The notes: a model not told the origin generated them from the letters alone. Shown: positions 17,380-26,548, counted from the stretch's first letter. The stretch is 64,000 bases of DNA from Tardiphaga alba (GCF_018279705.1 NZ_CP036498.1:3613001-3677000), one strand, 5' to 3'. Made by a program: numbers and translations.

Positions 17380-17862
17380 TCAGTGCTCGTTGACCGCAGC
17401 GCCCAGCTTGATCAGGCTCAGCGCGCGGTTCGCTGTCTCGCGCAGGCGGCAGTAGCTCGCGCCGCCACGGTACATGCCGGGCTCGACTCGGTCGAAAACT
17501 GCGCAGAAACGATCGCGCGATACGGCGAAGCTTTTCTGCGAATCCGTGACCGGCTTGGTCACGTCCGGCCCGCCGCCGTTCGCCTGCTTCAGCGCCTCGT
17601 TGGTTTTCTGCGTCCAGATGGCGAGCTCGCGCGCAGCGCAGGCCTTCCAGTTATCGACGTCGCCGTTCTTGCCCTCTGCCGCCTTGATGCAGGGGTCGGC
17701 GACGAGCCCGACGCACGCGCCGCCGAAGCCACCGTTTTTCTCCGCGGTTTTCAGGCAGGTATTGATCACTGCAACGTCGGCAGGCGCAGTGCCTTGCGCG
17801 ACAGCTATCGATGCAAGCGCGAAGTTGGCAGCAAAAATCGCTCCGGCAAATTTGAGCTTCAT
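17380..17862 (-). CDS. Secreted lysozyme-inhibitor LprI-like (DUF1311-type) protein
   Basis: A 160-residue precursor with the signal peptide MKLKFAGAIFAANFALASIA ending at VAQ. The mature part carries six cysteines and the DUF1311 pattern: an Ala/Cys-rich helix (CAARELAIWTQKTNEAL), RDRFCAVF, then YRGGASYCRLRETANRALSL near the end. Members such as LprI inhibit lysozyme; function here is inferred only from the pattern. A plus-strand frame of the same length covers the gene but has no such features. Confidence 0.75.
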   Translation of the reverse strand: MKLKFAGAIFAANFALASIAVAQGTAPADVAVINTCLKTAEKNGGFGGACVGLVADPCIKAAEGKNGDVDNWKACAARELAIWTQKTNEALKQANGGGPDVTKPVTDSQKSFAVSRDRFCAVFDRVEPGMYRGGASYCRLRETANRALSLIKLGAAVNEH

Positions 17863-18046
17863 TGATCATCTCCGTTCGCAACTTGGTCTTGCAAGACCCC
17901 GCCTTGGTTCACCTGATTACGGTGTAGAAACGCAGCCGCGTGAAGTCGGAGCACACCGATGCGTGCGTTTCTGCCCGTTGAGCCGCCTCTCCGTTTCGTT
18001 CGCCGTACCCGAGAGGTGGATCGATCGCCCTCCCCGTCAGGAAACG

Positions 18047-19015
18047 CTATATCGCCTTTGATCCGACCTGCTCACGCACAAGCGACGCGCGTTTGAGGCA
18101 TTCGTTTGCTTCATCAAAACGGCGCTGCCCTTTGTAGAAAAGTGCAAGATTCTCCAGCACCCCGACAATGTCTGGATGATTTGCACCTAAGGATTTTTCG
18201 TAGGTCGCGACCGACCGCTTGTAGAAGCGCTCGGCATCGGTGTTTCGACCTTGCCGCGAATACAGTGCTGCGAGATTATTCTGGGCGTGGGCAATATCGG
18301 GATGATCAAGACCGAAGGCCTTCGCGTTCACGATGATCGACCTTTTGAGAAGGCGCTCGGCGGCTGAATATTGGCGCATCTGAATATAAGCATCGGCCAG
18401 ATTGTTCATGATCACCGTGGCTTCAGGATCGTCTGGACCGTTCGCCTTCTCCAGGATGGCGAGACCTCGCTCGAACATCGGCGCTGACTGGGTGTATTTG
18501 CCCTGCATGCTTGCGACGGCAGCGAGGTTGCTCAACGCCAGGACGATCGACGGATCTTCAGCACCGCGCATTTTCTCGGTCATCGCGATCGACCGCTTGA
18601 GATAAGCCGTCGCTTCCACATAACGCTTTTGAGCCCGGTAGAGATCTCCGAGATTGTTGAGCATCATGGCAATTTCAGCGTTTTCGGGCCCAGACACCTG
18701 TTCGCTCAATTCCAGCGATCGCTTGTAGAACGGCTCCGCGACGGCGTATTGACCCAACTGGTAATGGATCGTTCCCAGGTCGTTGAGCGCCATCGCGGTG
18801 TCTGAAGCCGAAGAGCGAGGATCCTTCTCGCGAAGCGACAGGGCTTTTTGAGCGAGCGGCAGCGCTTCCTTGTACTTGCCCGATCGATACAGCTCTTTCA
18901 TCTGCATTGTGACGCTATACGCATCGTCATCCGACGCATAAGCGAGCGTGGAGACTGGAAGCGACAAGGCAATCGCAGTCACTGCGACACGCACGGAGGC
19001 TTTAAGGGTGATCAT
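18047..19015 (-). CDS. Periplasmic tetratricopeptide-repeat protein
   Basis: A 322-residue protein with the signal peptide MITLKASVRVAVTAIALSLP ending at AYA, followed by six or seven TPR units of the 42-residue kinesin-light-chain type (for example ALNDLGTIHYQLGQYAVAEP, AQNNLAALYSRQGRNTDAER). Such arrays bind peptides or proteins. AAGGA lies eight bases before the ATG at 19015; the frame is open 40 codons further upstream. No enzymatic domain is present. Confidence 0.82.
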   Translation of the reverse strand: MITLKASVRVAVTAIALSLPVSTLAYASDDDAYSVTMQMKELYRSGKYKEALPLAQKALSLREKDPRSSASDTAMALNDLGTIHYQLGQYAVAEPFYKRSLELSEQVSGPENAEIAMMLNNLGDLYRAQKRYVEATAYLKRSIAMTEKMRGAEDPSIVLALSNLAAVASMQGKYTQSAPMFERGLAILEKANGPDDPEATVIMNNLADAYIQMRQYSAAERLLKRSIIVNAKAFGLDHPDIAHAQNNLAALYSRQGRNTDAERFYKRSVATYEKSLGANHPDIVGVLENLALFYKGQRRFDEANECLKRASLVREQVGSKAI

Positions 19016-19141
19016 AGCCGGATCCTTGGATACTGGTTTTGAACGGTTCGCCGTATTCGTCCTTTCCATATCCAAATAGTTCAACGCGCTGACAGCTGCC
19101 CGTCGTCGAACCAAACGCGTAGTTTCCGCGACCAAGGTGAA

Positions 19142-19306
19142 ATGAACACCTGTCGCAGCTGTAAATCCCCTCTCGCGCCGCTCAAGACGACATCAGAGAC
19201 ACCCACGTGTCCGGTCTGTGGAGTCTGGTGGCCCGAAGGGCTCGGACCGCATTGGATCATCCTGGGCCTGATGATCATTTTTGCGGCAGCGCGATTCATC
19301 AGCTAG
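19142..19306 (+). CDS. Zinc-ribbon plus membrane-helix microprotein
   Basis: A 54-residue protein starting MNTCRSCKSPLAPLK. Two CxxC pairs (CRSC at 4-7 and CPVC at 23-26) should bind one zinc ion, and residues about 38-51 form a hydrophobic helix (IILGLMIIFAAA). AAGGTG sits four bases before the ATG. It starts divergently from the TPR gene. No known family; the Cys pattern and ribosome site make it a likely real gene. Confidence 0.65.
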   Translation: MNTCRSCKSPLAPLKTTSETPTCPVCGVWWPEGLGPHWIILGLMIIFAAARFIS

Positions 19307-19364
19307 AGCGCGACGGCGTGCAAACGACCAGCTATTCAAGAGCGATTTTGATGATGAGCGCGCC

Positions 19365-19646
19365 ATGCAGTTTTTCTTGACTGAAGTTGTCGCCCGGCTT
19401 GTTGCGGCCTATTTTCTTTTTGATACGTACCGCACACTTCGCCGTGGGCTTTCCCATGGAAGCTTCGTGCCTTTTGAGCCCGACGTGGTGAACTGGATTC
19501 TGGAATCGTTTCAAGACCGAGCCGCACTCACGGTCCACCGCAAACGCACCCCGATCAGATTTTGGATATCCATCGGCCTGGACGCGCTGCTGCTGGTCGC
19601 CTGTTTTTACATCGTGGTATTTGGGTGGCGGCAGGTCAGTGGCTGA
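19365..19646 (+). CDS. Small two-helix membrane protein
   Basis: A 93-residue protein starting MQFFLTEVVARLVAAYFLFD, with one hydrophobic segment at the N terminus and a second near the C terminus (SIGLDALLLVACFYIVVFGW). The middle is polar and basic. The start is uncertain because the frame is open to 19281 and no strong ribosome site is visible. Function unknown. Confidence 0.55.
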   Translation: MQFFLTEVVARLVAAYFLFDTYRTLRRGLSHGSFVPFEPDVVNWILESFQDRAALTVHRKRTPIRFWISIGLDALLLVACFYIVVFGWRQVSG

Positions 19647-19798
19647 ATGGCGCCGCTTGAAGCGCGACCACTATAAAATGCTGGCGCGCACAATTCTCTT
19701 ACACGTTTTCAGATCGCTGACTGTCGAGCGAGAACTGCGCGTTAGGATGCATGTCCGCGATGACGGCATGAAGCCATGCATGTCCAAAGCTTGCGGGC

Positions 19799-20035
19799 AT
19801 GATCGAAGTTCTTTCTCATATGCGCATGAAAGCATTCGACGTATTCGGCAGGTTTGCTCACGGTAAACTTGTCGAGACGATTCAAAGCCCGGCAGGTCAA
19901 ACGCGGACAATGGTTATCGACAGCGCGGATGGCCGCACCGTGGTCAACAGTGAACCACTGTTCGGAAACGCCGAGGGCACGCTGGCCCTGCTCGGCACGA
20001 TCGGCCCTGTCGCAATCAGTGCAAAGCAGGATTGA
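19799..20035 (+). CDS. Hypothetical small protein
   Basis: A 78-codon frame whose product has no signal peptide or membrane helix. It reads like a small soluble domain (RTMVIDSADGRTVVNSEPLF). I recognise no family. It is followed by the terminator of the convergent cold-shock gene. Confidence 0.4.
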   Translation: MIEVLSHMRMKAFDVFGRFAHGKLVETIQSPAGQTRTMVIDSADGRTVVNSEPLFGNAEGTLALLGTIGPVAISAKQD

Positions 20036-20111
20036 GCAGCCAACCTCTCCGCGTCACACCCCGAAATTCACGCCCACATCAGAAAACATCATCACCACTT
20101 CTTATCCATAG

Positions 20112-20141
20112 AAAAACCCGCCGATGTCGCTCCCGGCGGGT
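20112..20141 (-). terminator. Terminator for the cold-shock gene
   Basis: An 8-bp stem, ACCCGCCG (20116-20123) with CGGCGGGT (20134-20141), followed on the minus strand by TTTTTC. It lies about 100 bp past the csp stop. Confidence 0.7.
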
Positions 20142-20240
20142 CTCTCTGAAATCACTCGCGCGTTCTTCGTCTGCACGGTCCTAGCCCGCGCATTTTTGGG
20201 CCAACATCGCCATTGCGCGCGCATCAGGAAAAAGAGGCGA

Positions 20241-20444
20241 TCAGCCTACGCGCAGATTTTCTGCGGAGGTCTTGCCGCGGTTCTCTTGTTCTTCATAGCT
20301 CACCTTGGCGCCCTCATTGAGAGAGCTCAGGCCCGCCCGCTCCACGGCCGAGATATGGACAAACACATCCTTGCCACCGTTATCCGGCTGAATGAACCCA
20401 TACCCCTTGGTCGCATTAAACCACTTCACAACACCTGTCGCCAC
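20241..20444 (-). CDS. Cold-shock protein (CspA family)
   Basis: A single-strand nucleic-acid-binding protein acting as RNA chaperone. The 67-residue OB fold contains RNP1 KGYGFIQPD and RNP2 VFVHISAV. The chosen start is the GTG at 20444 ([17 protein letters not shown]), with GGAG about eight bases upstream; the frame is open six codons further. A long upstream region could act as a cold-responsive leader, as in other csp genes; this is inference. Confidence 0.93.
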   Translation of the reverse strand: MATGVVKWFNATKGYGFIQPDNGGKDVFVHISAVERAGLSSLNEGAKVSYEEQENRGKTSAENLRVG

Positions 20445-20787
20445 GTCTGATCTCCACACCACTGATAAGGCTGCAGGCTATCGCACGCGGCCCAATACGC
20501 AAGGAAAACCCGCAGGGGTGAGGCGCCATACTTCCAGGAGAGCAGTTGCCGCACGCATCTCATAGCCCGGCCCGGGGCGTCTAAAACCACCCGCGCCCGT
20601 CGACCCGATGGGACGCTGCCGCATTGGAAGCCGCCTCCGGCCATTTGCACGACCTTACCTACGAGACTTCGCCTCTCTCGAGGTCGCTGCGCAGCCGCCA
20701 TCCACAACCGTGTCTAGGACGCCCTTTTAGCACCCTGTGTCCGGTTGCGGGCATTCGCGAATCTGAACCGTGTGCTAGCCGCCATAT
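20445..20787. other. Upstream region of the cold-shock gene
   Basis: 343 bp between divergent csp and the hypothetical gene at 20788. It should hold the csp promoter and leader. I see no further gene; open frames here lack normal codon use. Confidence 0.45.
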
Positions 20788-21069
20788 ATGAGTGACCACA
20801 TCAGCTTCCTGAAAGCTCGCTACTGTACGTCCGTTCTGAAGACCGCAACGATCAGCACGGACGACGAGGCCCGCCATCTCATCGCGTGCCTGAGCCTCGA
20901 GCTTCCGACATCCCATACGTCGCAGGCCGTCAACATCGCCGAAAGAGATGCCTTGGCATCGATCCTCGCATTATCTGAGCGCTTTGCAGGACGAAGCGCG
21001 GCCTCGGTCGCTTCCGAATGGCGAGCGGCCAGTGATGCGGTGCGGCGCTGGATCGAAACTTCCAGCTAG
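20788..21069 (+). CDS. Hypothetical protein
   Basis: A 93-codon frame giving a soluble, mostly helical product (ERDALASILALSERFAGRSA, AVRRWIETSS). No motif is recognised. An overlapping minus-strand frame is longer but has poor composition. Moderate support only. Confidence 0.45.
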   Translation: MSDHISFLKARYCTSVLKTATISTDDEARHLIACLSLELPTSHTSQAVNIAERDALASILALSERFAGRSAASVASEWRAASDAVRRWIETSS

Positions 21070-21127
21070 CTGAACAGTTACGAACGACCTCCTGCTTTGA
21101 TCGACGACTTACGCACTGGAATTCGAC

Positions 21128-21349
21128 ATGCGACGAAAAGGTGCCTCTGCCAGCGAACTTTTGTGGATTATCGATGACCGCGTTCGACAGGAGTTCAAGA
21201 ACACAAAGCGCGCGACATTGGCCGTGGTCCCGGATGGTCGGCATGCCTGGACAATCGTCATCGGCCAGCGCGGCCCGCAACCGGATGTCGTCGCTTTCAT
21301 CCGCAAGATCGAAGCGGAACTGCACCAGCAATATTTCCTGGAAGAGTAG
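21128..21349 (+). CDS. Hypothetical small protein
   Basis: A 73-residue product, MRRKGASASELLWIIDDRVR, followed by a predicted beta segment (ATLAVVPDGRHAWTIVIG) and a C-terminal helix (FIRKIEAELHQQYFLEE). The alternation looks like a genuine alpha/beta mini-domain. Family unknown. Confidence 0.55.
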   Translation: MRRKGASASELLWIIDDRVRQEFKNTKRATLAVVPDGRHAWTIVIGQRGPQPDVVAFIRKIEAELHQQYFLEE

Positions 21350-21654
21350 TGCAATCGGCCATCCAAGCGAAGAAGCACACCGCATCGTCGTGCAATCTGT
21401 TTGCCCGTAAATTCTGCGCGTAGCCGCACGAACGCAGATAACCATCTCGCGATCAATATTCCGCTTTGCGGACCTGCGGAACTCATAGCCGATGTGTCCG
21501 ATAGCTGACAGTTCCGGATGTCGCGAAGCCGCTTCACCAATTTGGGTTACGACCATTTGTGGTTTTGTCGTCGCGCTCCGACACTTTTTGAACACAACAA
21601 ACCACGTAGATTGTCAGACATACTTTTTGGAATTTGAAATGACGTCGTGACCGA
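21350..21654. other. Gap before the LuxR-type regulator
   Basis: 305 bp with an AT-rich stretch (about 21560-21645) just upstream of the regulator, presumably its promoter. No gene is seen. Confidence 0.4.
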
Positions 21655-22782
21655 ATGCCGGCAGTGGAATTGCTTTCCGACGAATTACTCATCGAACGTA
21701 TTTACGAAGCAGCGGTTGTTCCCGGCCTTTGGAAACCGATCCTGGATCAAATCGCCTATCGCGTAGGCGCCAGCGGAACCGGTTTGTATCTCCTATCCGA
21801 GCGCGCGGACCCCATTGGTATCTGGTCTGACGCGATCGATGATATCTGCACAGGCTGGATCAAGGGCGGCTGGCAAGCCAGGACCCAGCGCGCGCCGCGC
21901 ATGATGTCGTTGAACTATGCGGGCTTCCTCACTGATTCCGATATCTACTCCCCCGGTGAAATGGAGAGTGACGAAGCGTTCACGCAGTATCTGAAACCGA
22001 ACGGATTCGGATATGGTGCAGGAACCGGCATCAACATGCCGACTGGGGAAACTGCCGTCTTCAGTATCGAACGTCGCTTCGAAGACGGTCCGCTGTCGCG
22101 CAAAGACTGTCTCGCTCTCGATCCGCTGCGGCCTCATCTGGCACGCGCCGCCCTGCTCTCCGTGCGCACCAGCCGCGACCGCGCGCAGATGTTGACCGGA
22201 ACGCTCGAAACGCTGGGACTGCCGGGCGCAGTCATTCGCACCAATGGTCGCCTGCTATCGGCCAATGACATGTTCGACAGGTTGATGCCTGCCGTCGTGC
22301 AGGATCGCCGTGATCGGCTGCGCCTGACATCGCCGCAAGCCGATATTCTCTTCAGCGAGGCATTGCATGGTATACGTACGCACACATCCCCAAAAGGTGT
22401 CACATCGATCCCCATCGCTGCGCGCGCCGACACGCCGCCGCTGATATTCCATCTGTTGCCGACGCCCCGCGCGGCTCAGGATATCCTGCTGAGTGCCTGC
22501 GCTATTCTCATCGTAACACCGGTCGATCGCTCGATCGTCCCTGGCGCGAATGTCTTGCAGGGCCTTTTTGACCTGACACCCGCGGAGGCGCGAGTGGCTC
22601 ATTCGGTCGGCAGCGCCGTCCGCATCGAAGAGATCGCAAGTGTGCTCGGCGTCAGCCGCGAGACCGTTCGCGCCCAGTTGAAATCCGTATTGGCCAAAAC
22701 CGGCATGCGCCGACAGGGCGAGTTGATCAGTTTGCTGGCAGGCAAGACACTTCCCGACAGCTCATCGGATTCCAACGAATAG
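21655..22782 (+). CDS. LuxR-type helix-turn-helix transcriptional regulator
   Basis: A 375-residue protein. The C-terminal region, about residues 305-365, is a LuxR/GerE DNA-binding domain: LTPAEARVAHSVGSAVRIEE, ASVLGVSRETVRAQLKSVLA and KTGMRRQGELISLL. The N-terminal 290 residues have no autoinducer-binding or receiver signature that I can see and may be a PAS-like sensory region. No cognate synthase is nearby. Ligand and targets unknown; the Omp31-like gene 360 bp downstream is a possible target. Confidence 0.85.
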   Translation: MPAVELLSDELLIERIYEAAVVPGLWKPILDQIAYRVGASGTGLYLLSERADPIGIWSDAIDDICTGWIKGGWQARTQRAPRMMSLNYAGFLTDSDIYSPGEMESDEAFTQYLKPNGFGYGAGTGINMPTGETAVFSIERRFEDGPLSRKDCLALDPLRPHLARAALLSVRTSRDRAQMLTGTLETLGLPGAVIRTNGRLLSANDMFDRLMPAVVQDRRDRLRLTSPQADILFSEALHGIRTHTSPKGVTSIPIAARADTPPLIFHLLPTPRAAQDILLSACAILIVTPVDRSIVPGANVLQGLFDLTPAEARVAHSVGSAVRIEEIASVLGVSRETVRAQLKSVLAKTGMRRQGELISLLAGKTLPDSSSDSNE

Positions 22783-23144
22783 TTCGGCCTGATTGAGCGA
22801 ATGGAACTTGACTGATCGCCCGTTCTTAAGCGCGAAGCATGTCACTCACTTGCTGCACTCGGCAAACGAAGACGCGCCTCATTTTACCACACCGCAACGC
22901 ACTCTCGCTATTCGGCGCCAGCCATGACAACAGCGTCTCCTGTGATGTGTAGTTGAGTTGATCGCCTTATGGTACGGAACCCAACACTGCTGCGTTACTT
23001 GCAATTACCCGTTTGGGGTACACAACCGGCACCACGGTTTACAACCTGCGTTGCACGACCGAGACAGACAAATTCCTACCCACCAGCAATATTCGGAGGA
23101 CTCAACACGAGTCGACTTCAGGTCGATCACTAGGGAATTTGGAA
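22783..23144. other. Upstream region of the Omp31-like gene
   Basis: 362 bp between the regulator and the outer-membrane protein. It is AT-richer than average and probably carries the barrel gene's promoter and leader. The frame of the barrel is open upstream to 23013 but without signal-peptide logic. No gene is seen. Confidence 0.45.
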
Positions 23145-23936
23145 ATGAAAACCATTCTTTTGACCACAACAGCGATCCTGCTGGGCATTGCATCCGCTAG
23201 CGCCGCCGATCTGGCCGCGCGTCCTTACACCAAAGCTCCCGTTATGGCGCCGACCTGGAATTGGTCCGGCTTCTATTTCGGCGGCAACGTTGGATACGGC
23301 ATTGCCCATAACGAAACCGCGCAGGGTATCTTCGCCGGTACTCCACCGACCGTTCTTCTCGGCGCTACAACTGGTCCTGTTGCATCTGACGGCGTAATCG
23401 GCGGCGTTCAGATCGGCTGGAACACCATGTTCGCACCTTCTTGGTTGTTCGGCATCGAGGCCGACATTCAGGGAGCTGATGTGAAGGGCTCGCAGCGGTT
23501 CGTCTCCGGAGTTCTTTTCACCCCAGGCGATTTTGCAGCGGTCGAGTCTCGTCTTAATTGGTTCGGCACGGTCCGCGGTCGTCTCGGTTGGACCGCGACC
23601 CCAGAGACGCTGCTATACGTCACTGGTGGTCTTGCTTACGGCGAAGTTGAGACCCGTAACTCCAGCTCGTTTGCTATCGGTGGCGGTGTTCTTGAGACAG
23701 CAGCCGCTTCGCTCAAGTCAACAAAGACCGGCTGGACCGTCGGTGGCGGTATCGAAACCCGCCTCTGGAATAGCAACTGGACCGCTAAGGCGGAATATCT
23801 CTATGTTGACCTTGGCTCCCAGACGCTCGTCAATTCGACCGGGCCCGTTACTGCCTTTGCTCATGGTTCGGATGTCGAATCCCGCACGCACATCATTCGC
23901 GCGGGTCTGAACTACAAGTTCAATTCCTGGAATTGA
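23145..23936 (+). CDS. Outer-membrane beta-barrel protein, Omp25/Omp31-like
   Basis: A 263-residue precursor with the signal peptide MKTILLTTTAILLGIASASA. The mature start is ADLAARPYTKAP, followed by WNWSGFYFGGNVGYG, the classic opening of this family. Repeated aromatic beta strands follow (for example WTVGGGIETRLW, WTAKAEYLYVDLG) and the end, GLNYKFNSWN, deviates slightly from a terminal Phe. Structural or surface-exposed role is inferred. It has its own terminator. Confidence 0.9.
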   Translation: MKTILLTTTAILLGIASASAADLAARPYTKAPVMAPTWNWSGFYFGGNVGYGIAHNETAQGIFAGTPPTVLLGATTGPVASDGVIGGVQIGWNTMFAPSWLFGIEADIQGADVKGSQRFVSGVLFTPGDFAAVESRLNWFGTVRGRLGWTATPETLLYVTGGLAYGEVETRNSSSFAIGGGVLETAAASLKSTKTGWTVGGGIETRLWNSNWTAKAEYLYVDLGSQTLVNSTGPVTAFAHGSDVESRTHIIRAGLNYKFNSWN

Positions 23937-23965
23937 GCTAGCCTATACTCCAGAAAACCAACTCA

Positions 23966-23993
23966 AAGCCCCGGCATTGTCCGGGCTTTTTTT
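23966..23993 (+). terminator. Terminator of the Omp31-like gene
   Basis: Stem AAGCCCCGG (23966-23974) with CCGGGCTT (23981-23988), one bulged C, loop CATTGT, followed by seven T. Confidence 0.85.
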
Positions 23994-24074
23994 CGGCGCG
24001 ATGCTCGGCCAACAAAGGCTATCGGATCGGAGAATAGATGCGCTCCCGAACGGTCCGTAGCCCTCGCCCCTACC

Positions 24075-24105
24075 GCTGGCATACCAGCTAGCCTGGTATG
24101 CCAGC
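24075..24105. promoter_or_regulatory. Tandem palindromic operator, GntR/FadR-like
   Basis: Two near-palindromic 12-mers, CTGGCATACCAG and CTGGTATGCCAG, mirror each other around CTAGC, giving 13-bp perfect inverted arms. Each half fits CTGGYATRCCAG, close to TGGTATACCA-type boxes of FCD-class GntR regulators. It lies 75 bp before the PanE-like gene. The regulator is not in this window. Confidence 0.6.
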
Positions 24106-24179
24106 TTGGGCTAGAGTCGCCTCACTGACGCCGTCCGTCGAGATCGGCGCATAAAAGAACCGAGGGGACGATTTTACCA

Positions 24180-25244
24180 ATGGCGCGCAATATCCTCATC
24201 CTGGGAGCCTCTTACGGCTCGTTGCTCGGCACCAAGCTCTTGATGGCCGGTCACAATGTGACGCTGGTCTGCCGGTCCAAGACCGCCGAACTGATCAACC
24301 GCGACGGCACCGAGGTCCGCATCAAGCTGCGCGACGAGCCGGCCCATCGCTCCATCTTTTCGCGCGACCTCCCGGGCAAGCTGGACGCCGCGCCGCCGCA
24401 TCAGGTTGACCTGTCGCGCTACGACATGGTCGGTCTCGCGATGCAGGAGCCGCAATACACCAATCATACGATCCGCGCGCTGATGGTCAGGATCGCCGGG
24501 GCGAAACTGCCCTGCCTGTCGATCATGAACATGCCGCCGCTGCCCTATCTCAAGCGTATCCCCGCGCTGGCCGGTATGGACCTCGAAGAGGCCTATACGA
24601 ATGCGCAGGTATGGGAGCGCTTCGAGCCCGGCCTGGTCTCGCTCTGCTCACCCGACCCGCAGGCGTTCCGCCCGCCGGAGGAAGCCGCCAACGTGCTGCA
24701 TGTGGGCCTGCCGACCAACTTCAAGGCCGCCGCCTTCGCCGACGACGCCCACAACAAGCTGCTGCGCGAGTTGGAGGCGGATATCGATGCGGTGACGCTG
24801 GACGGGCACGACGTGCCGGTGAAGCTGAAAGTGTTCGATTCGCTATTCGTGCCACTGGCGAAATGGTCGATGCTGCTGACGGGCAATTACCGCTGCATCA
24901 CGCCGGAGGAACCCCAGTCGATCCGCGACGCGGTTCACGGCGATCTGAAGCAGTCGCAGGCGATCTATGATCACGTCGATGGCATTGCGCGACGGTTGGG
25001 CGCCGACCCGGCCGATCAGGTGCCGTTCGAGAAATACGCCAAGGCGGCAGAGAGCCTGCTCAAGCCCTCCTCGGCTGCCCGCGCAGTGGCCGCTGGCGCG
25101 CCGTTCATCGAGCGCGTTGATTTGCTGGTGAAGCTCATTTCGCAGCAGCTTGATATGCCCAATCCCGCAATCGACCGCACGGTCGATGTGGTGGATATGA
25201 AGCTGAGCGAGAAGATCGTCTCGGGCGGATCCGGCGCGCAATAG
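24180..25244 (+). CDS. PanE/ApbA-like ketopantoate-reductase family protein
   Basis: A 354-residue putative NAD(P)-dependent dehydrogenase. The Rossmann start is MARNILILGASYGSLLGTKL, with a variant glycine motif GASYGSLLG and the family's strand-helix pattern continuing with AGHNVTLVCRSK. The middle and C-terminal parts (helical) fit the ApbA domain only loosely. Substrate unknown; the tandem operator upstream suggests a regulated catabolic role rather than pantothenate synthesis. Confidence 0.65.
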   Translation: MARNILILGASYGSLLGTKLLMAGHNVTLVCRSKTAELINRDGTEVRIKLRDEPAHRSIFSRDLPGKLDAAPPHQVDLSRYDMVGLAMQEPQYTNHTIRALMVRIAGAKLPCLSIMNMPPLPYLKRIPALAGMDLEEAYTNAQVWERFEPGLVSLCSPDPQAFRPPEEAANVLHVGLPTNFKAAAFADDAHNKLLRELEADIDAVTLDGHDVPVKLKVFDSLFVPLAKWSMLLTGNYRCITPEEPQSIRDAVHGDLKQSQAIYDHVDGIARRLGADPADQVPFEKYAKAAESLLKPSSAARAVAAGAPFIERVDLLVKLISQQLDMPNPAIDRTVDVVDMKLSEKIVSGGSGAQ

Positions 25245-25264
25245 CGCGCCGTGACCCAGCCGCG

Positions 25265-25552
25265 TTACCAGGTCTGGCCTCGCGAATTGTCGCCGACGCC
25301 GTAGCCATAAGGCTGCGACGACGGTGCAGCGGTGGCACCACCGCCCACATAGGCGCCATAGGCGTCACGGACCGCACGACGCTGAACATTGTGGTGGCGC
25401 CGGGCTGCACTAAAGTCACTGGCCTGCTGGCTGACCGATGCAGACGGTGCCTTCGCCGGTGCTGCAGTGGCAATGGCGGGCTGCGCGGCAGCGGCGACAG
25501 TGGCGAAAAGCGCAAGCGCACCCATACGCAGCGACGAATTCTTGATCGACAT
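25265..25552 (-). CDS. Small secreted protein of unknown function
   Basis: A 95-residue precursor with a clear signal peptide (MSIKNSSLRMGALALFATVA, cleavage after ATA or AQP). The mature part is Ala/Gln/Tyr-rich and ends VGDNSRGQTW. It is convergent with the PanE-like gene, whose stop is 21 bp away. No family recognised. Confidence 0.65.
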   Translation of the reverse strand: MSIKNSSLRMGALALFATVAAAAQPAIATAAPAKAPSASVSQQASDFSAARRHHNVQRRAVRDAYGAYVGGGATAAPSSQPYGYGVGDNSRGQTW

Positions 25553-25705
25553 GGCGATCTCCTTAAGTTGCAGAGGCCGAATGGTCTCGTTGGTAGGTGA
25601 TCAAGACATTGGGTCTAACGCTTTCCATACAAGGCAAACGCGCGTCACAAGCCCGTGACGCAGTGCAACATGGCGTTCGGGAAAAGTTGTGAGGAGTGCG
25701 GGGAA

Positions 25706-26122
25706 ATGACACGGGCGGCGTCGCATATCGGGATGGCATTGGCTGTCGCAACGGCTTTGACGACTGGCTTTTCATCTGCCTTCGCTCAGGACTTGAAGCT
25801 GATGGACACCAAGGATGTCGATCCGGCGATGCTCAAGGACATGTACGGTACCTGGGAAATCCAGGGCGCCGGCGGCCGCAAGCGCTGTCGCGTGGTGCTG
25901 AAAAGCGAGAGCACGATCGGCGGCTCGCAGATCGATGTCGGCAAGGACTGCGCCAAGACCTTCCCGATCATGGGCGATATCGCCGCCTGGCGGCTCTATG
26001 AGAACTGGACGATTGGTTTTGCGGACGCCACGCGAAAACTGCGGATCCGCTTCTCCACCCCGGACGAGCGCTATGTGGCCGAGCCGGAGACCGACGGCAT
26101 CAAGACCATCGTGAAGAAGTAA
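25706..26122 (+). CDS. AprI/Inh-type periplasmic metalloprotease inhibitor
   Basis: A 138-residue precursor with a signal peptide ending at SSAFA. The mature domain reads MYGTWEIQGAGGRKRCRVVL, KDCAKTFPIMGDIAAW, with Cys61 and Cys82 forming the conserved disulfide of the beta-barrel inhibitor fold. AprI/Inh proteins block serralysin-type proteases in the periplasm. No such protease lies in the window. The ATG at 25706 begins the signal peptide; the open frame starts 17 codons earlier. Confidence 0.78.
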   Translation: MTRAASHIGMALAVATALTTGFSSAFAQDLKLMDTKDVDPAMLKDMYGTWEIQGAGGRKRCRVVLKSESTIGGSQIDVGKDCAKTFPIMGDIAAWRLYENWTIGFADATRKLRIRFSTPDERYVAEPETDGIKTIVKK

Positions 26123-26258
26123 CGTCGGCCCGGAACGCACCACGCGGCCGGCCTGTTATCGGCCGGCGGGCCAATTGCGGAAAAAATGTGGAGGCAAGCT
26201 CGAACCCGGTTTCTCCGGGAGGCGACGACTTGGTGTGAACATCGCAATGGAGGACACC

Positions 26259-26543
26259 ATGCTCGCACAGGCCACCCGGACATTCGGACGTATCGCTTTG
26301 CTCGCCACGCTCGCGGTGACGGCATCGACCACCCTCGCCTCAGCCCAGACCTACAGCGCCGAACAGCGGCGCCTGTGCACCGGCGATGCCTTCCGGCTGT
26401 GCAGCTCGGCCATCCCCAATGTCGAGGAGGTCACGGCTTGCATGCGCAAGCAGAAGGCCAGCCTGAGCAGCGGTTGCAAGGCGGTGTTCGACAAGCCCGT
26501 CATCACCGCAGTGAGCGCCAAGGCGTCCGTCGAGGATCAGTAA
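26259..26543 (+). CDS. Small secreted cysteine-rich protein
   Basis: A 94-residue precursor. GGAGG stands six bases before the ATG at 26259. A signal peptide ending near ASAQ is followed by a four-Cys module (LCTGDAFRLCSSAIPNVEEV, CMRKQKASLSSGC) resembling the cysteine-rich repeats annotated in Bradyrhizobium proteins. Function unknown. Same strand as the protease inhibitor, 136 bp downstream. Confidence 0.7.
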   Translation: MLAQATRTFGRIALLATLAVTASTTLASAQTYSAEQRRLCTGDAFRLCSSAIPNVEEVTACMRKQKASLSSGCKAVFDKPVITAVSAKASVEDQ

Positions 26544-26548
26544 GCCGC

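Noticed and set aside
17219..20035. Genomic island or prophage at tRNA-Ser
   Set aside because: No integrase, no repeated tRNA 3' end and no phage genes were found around it.
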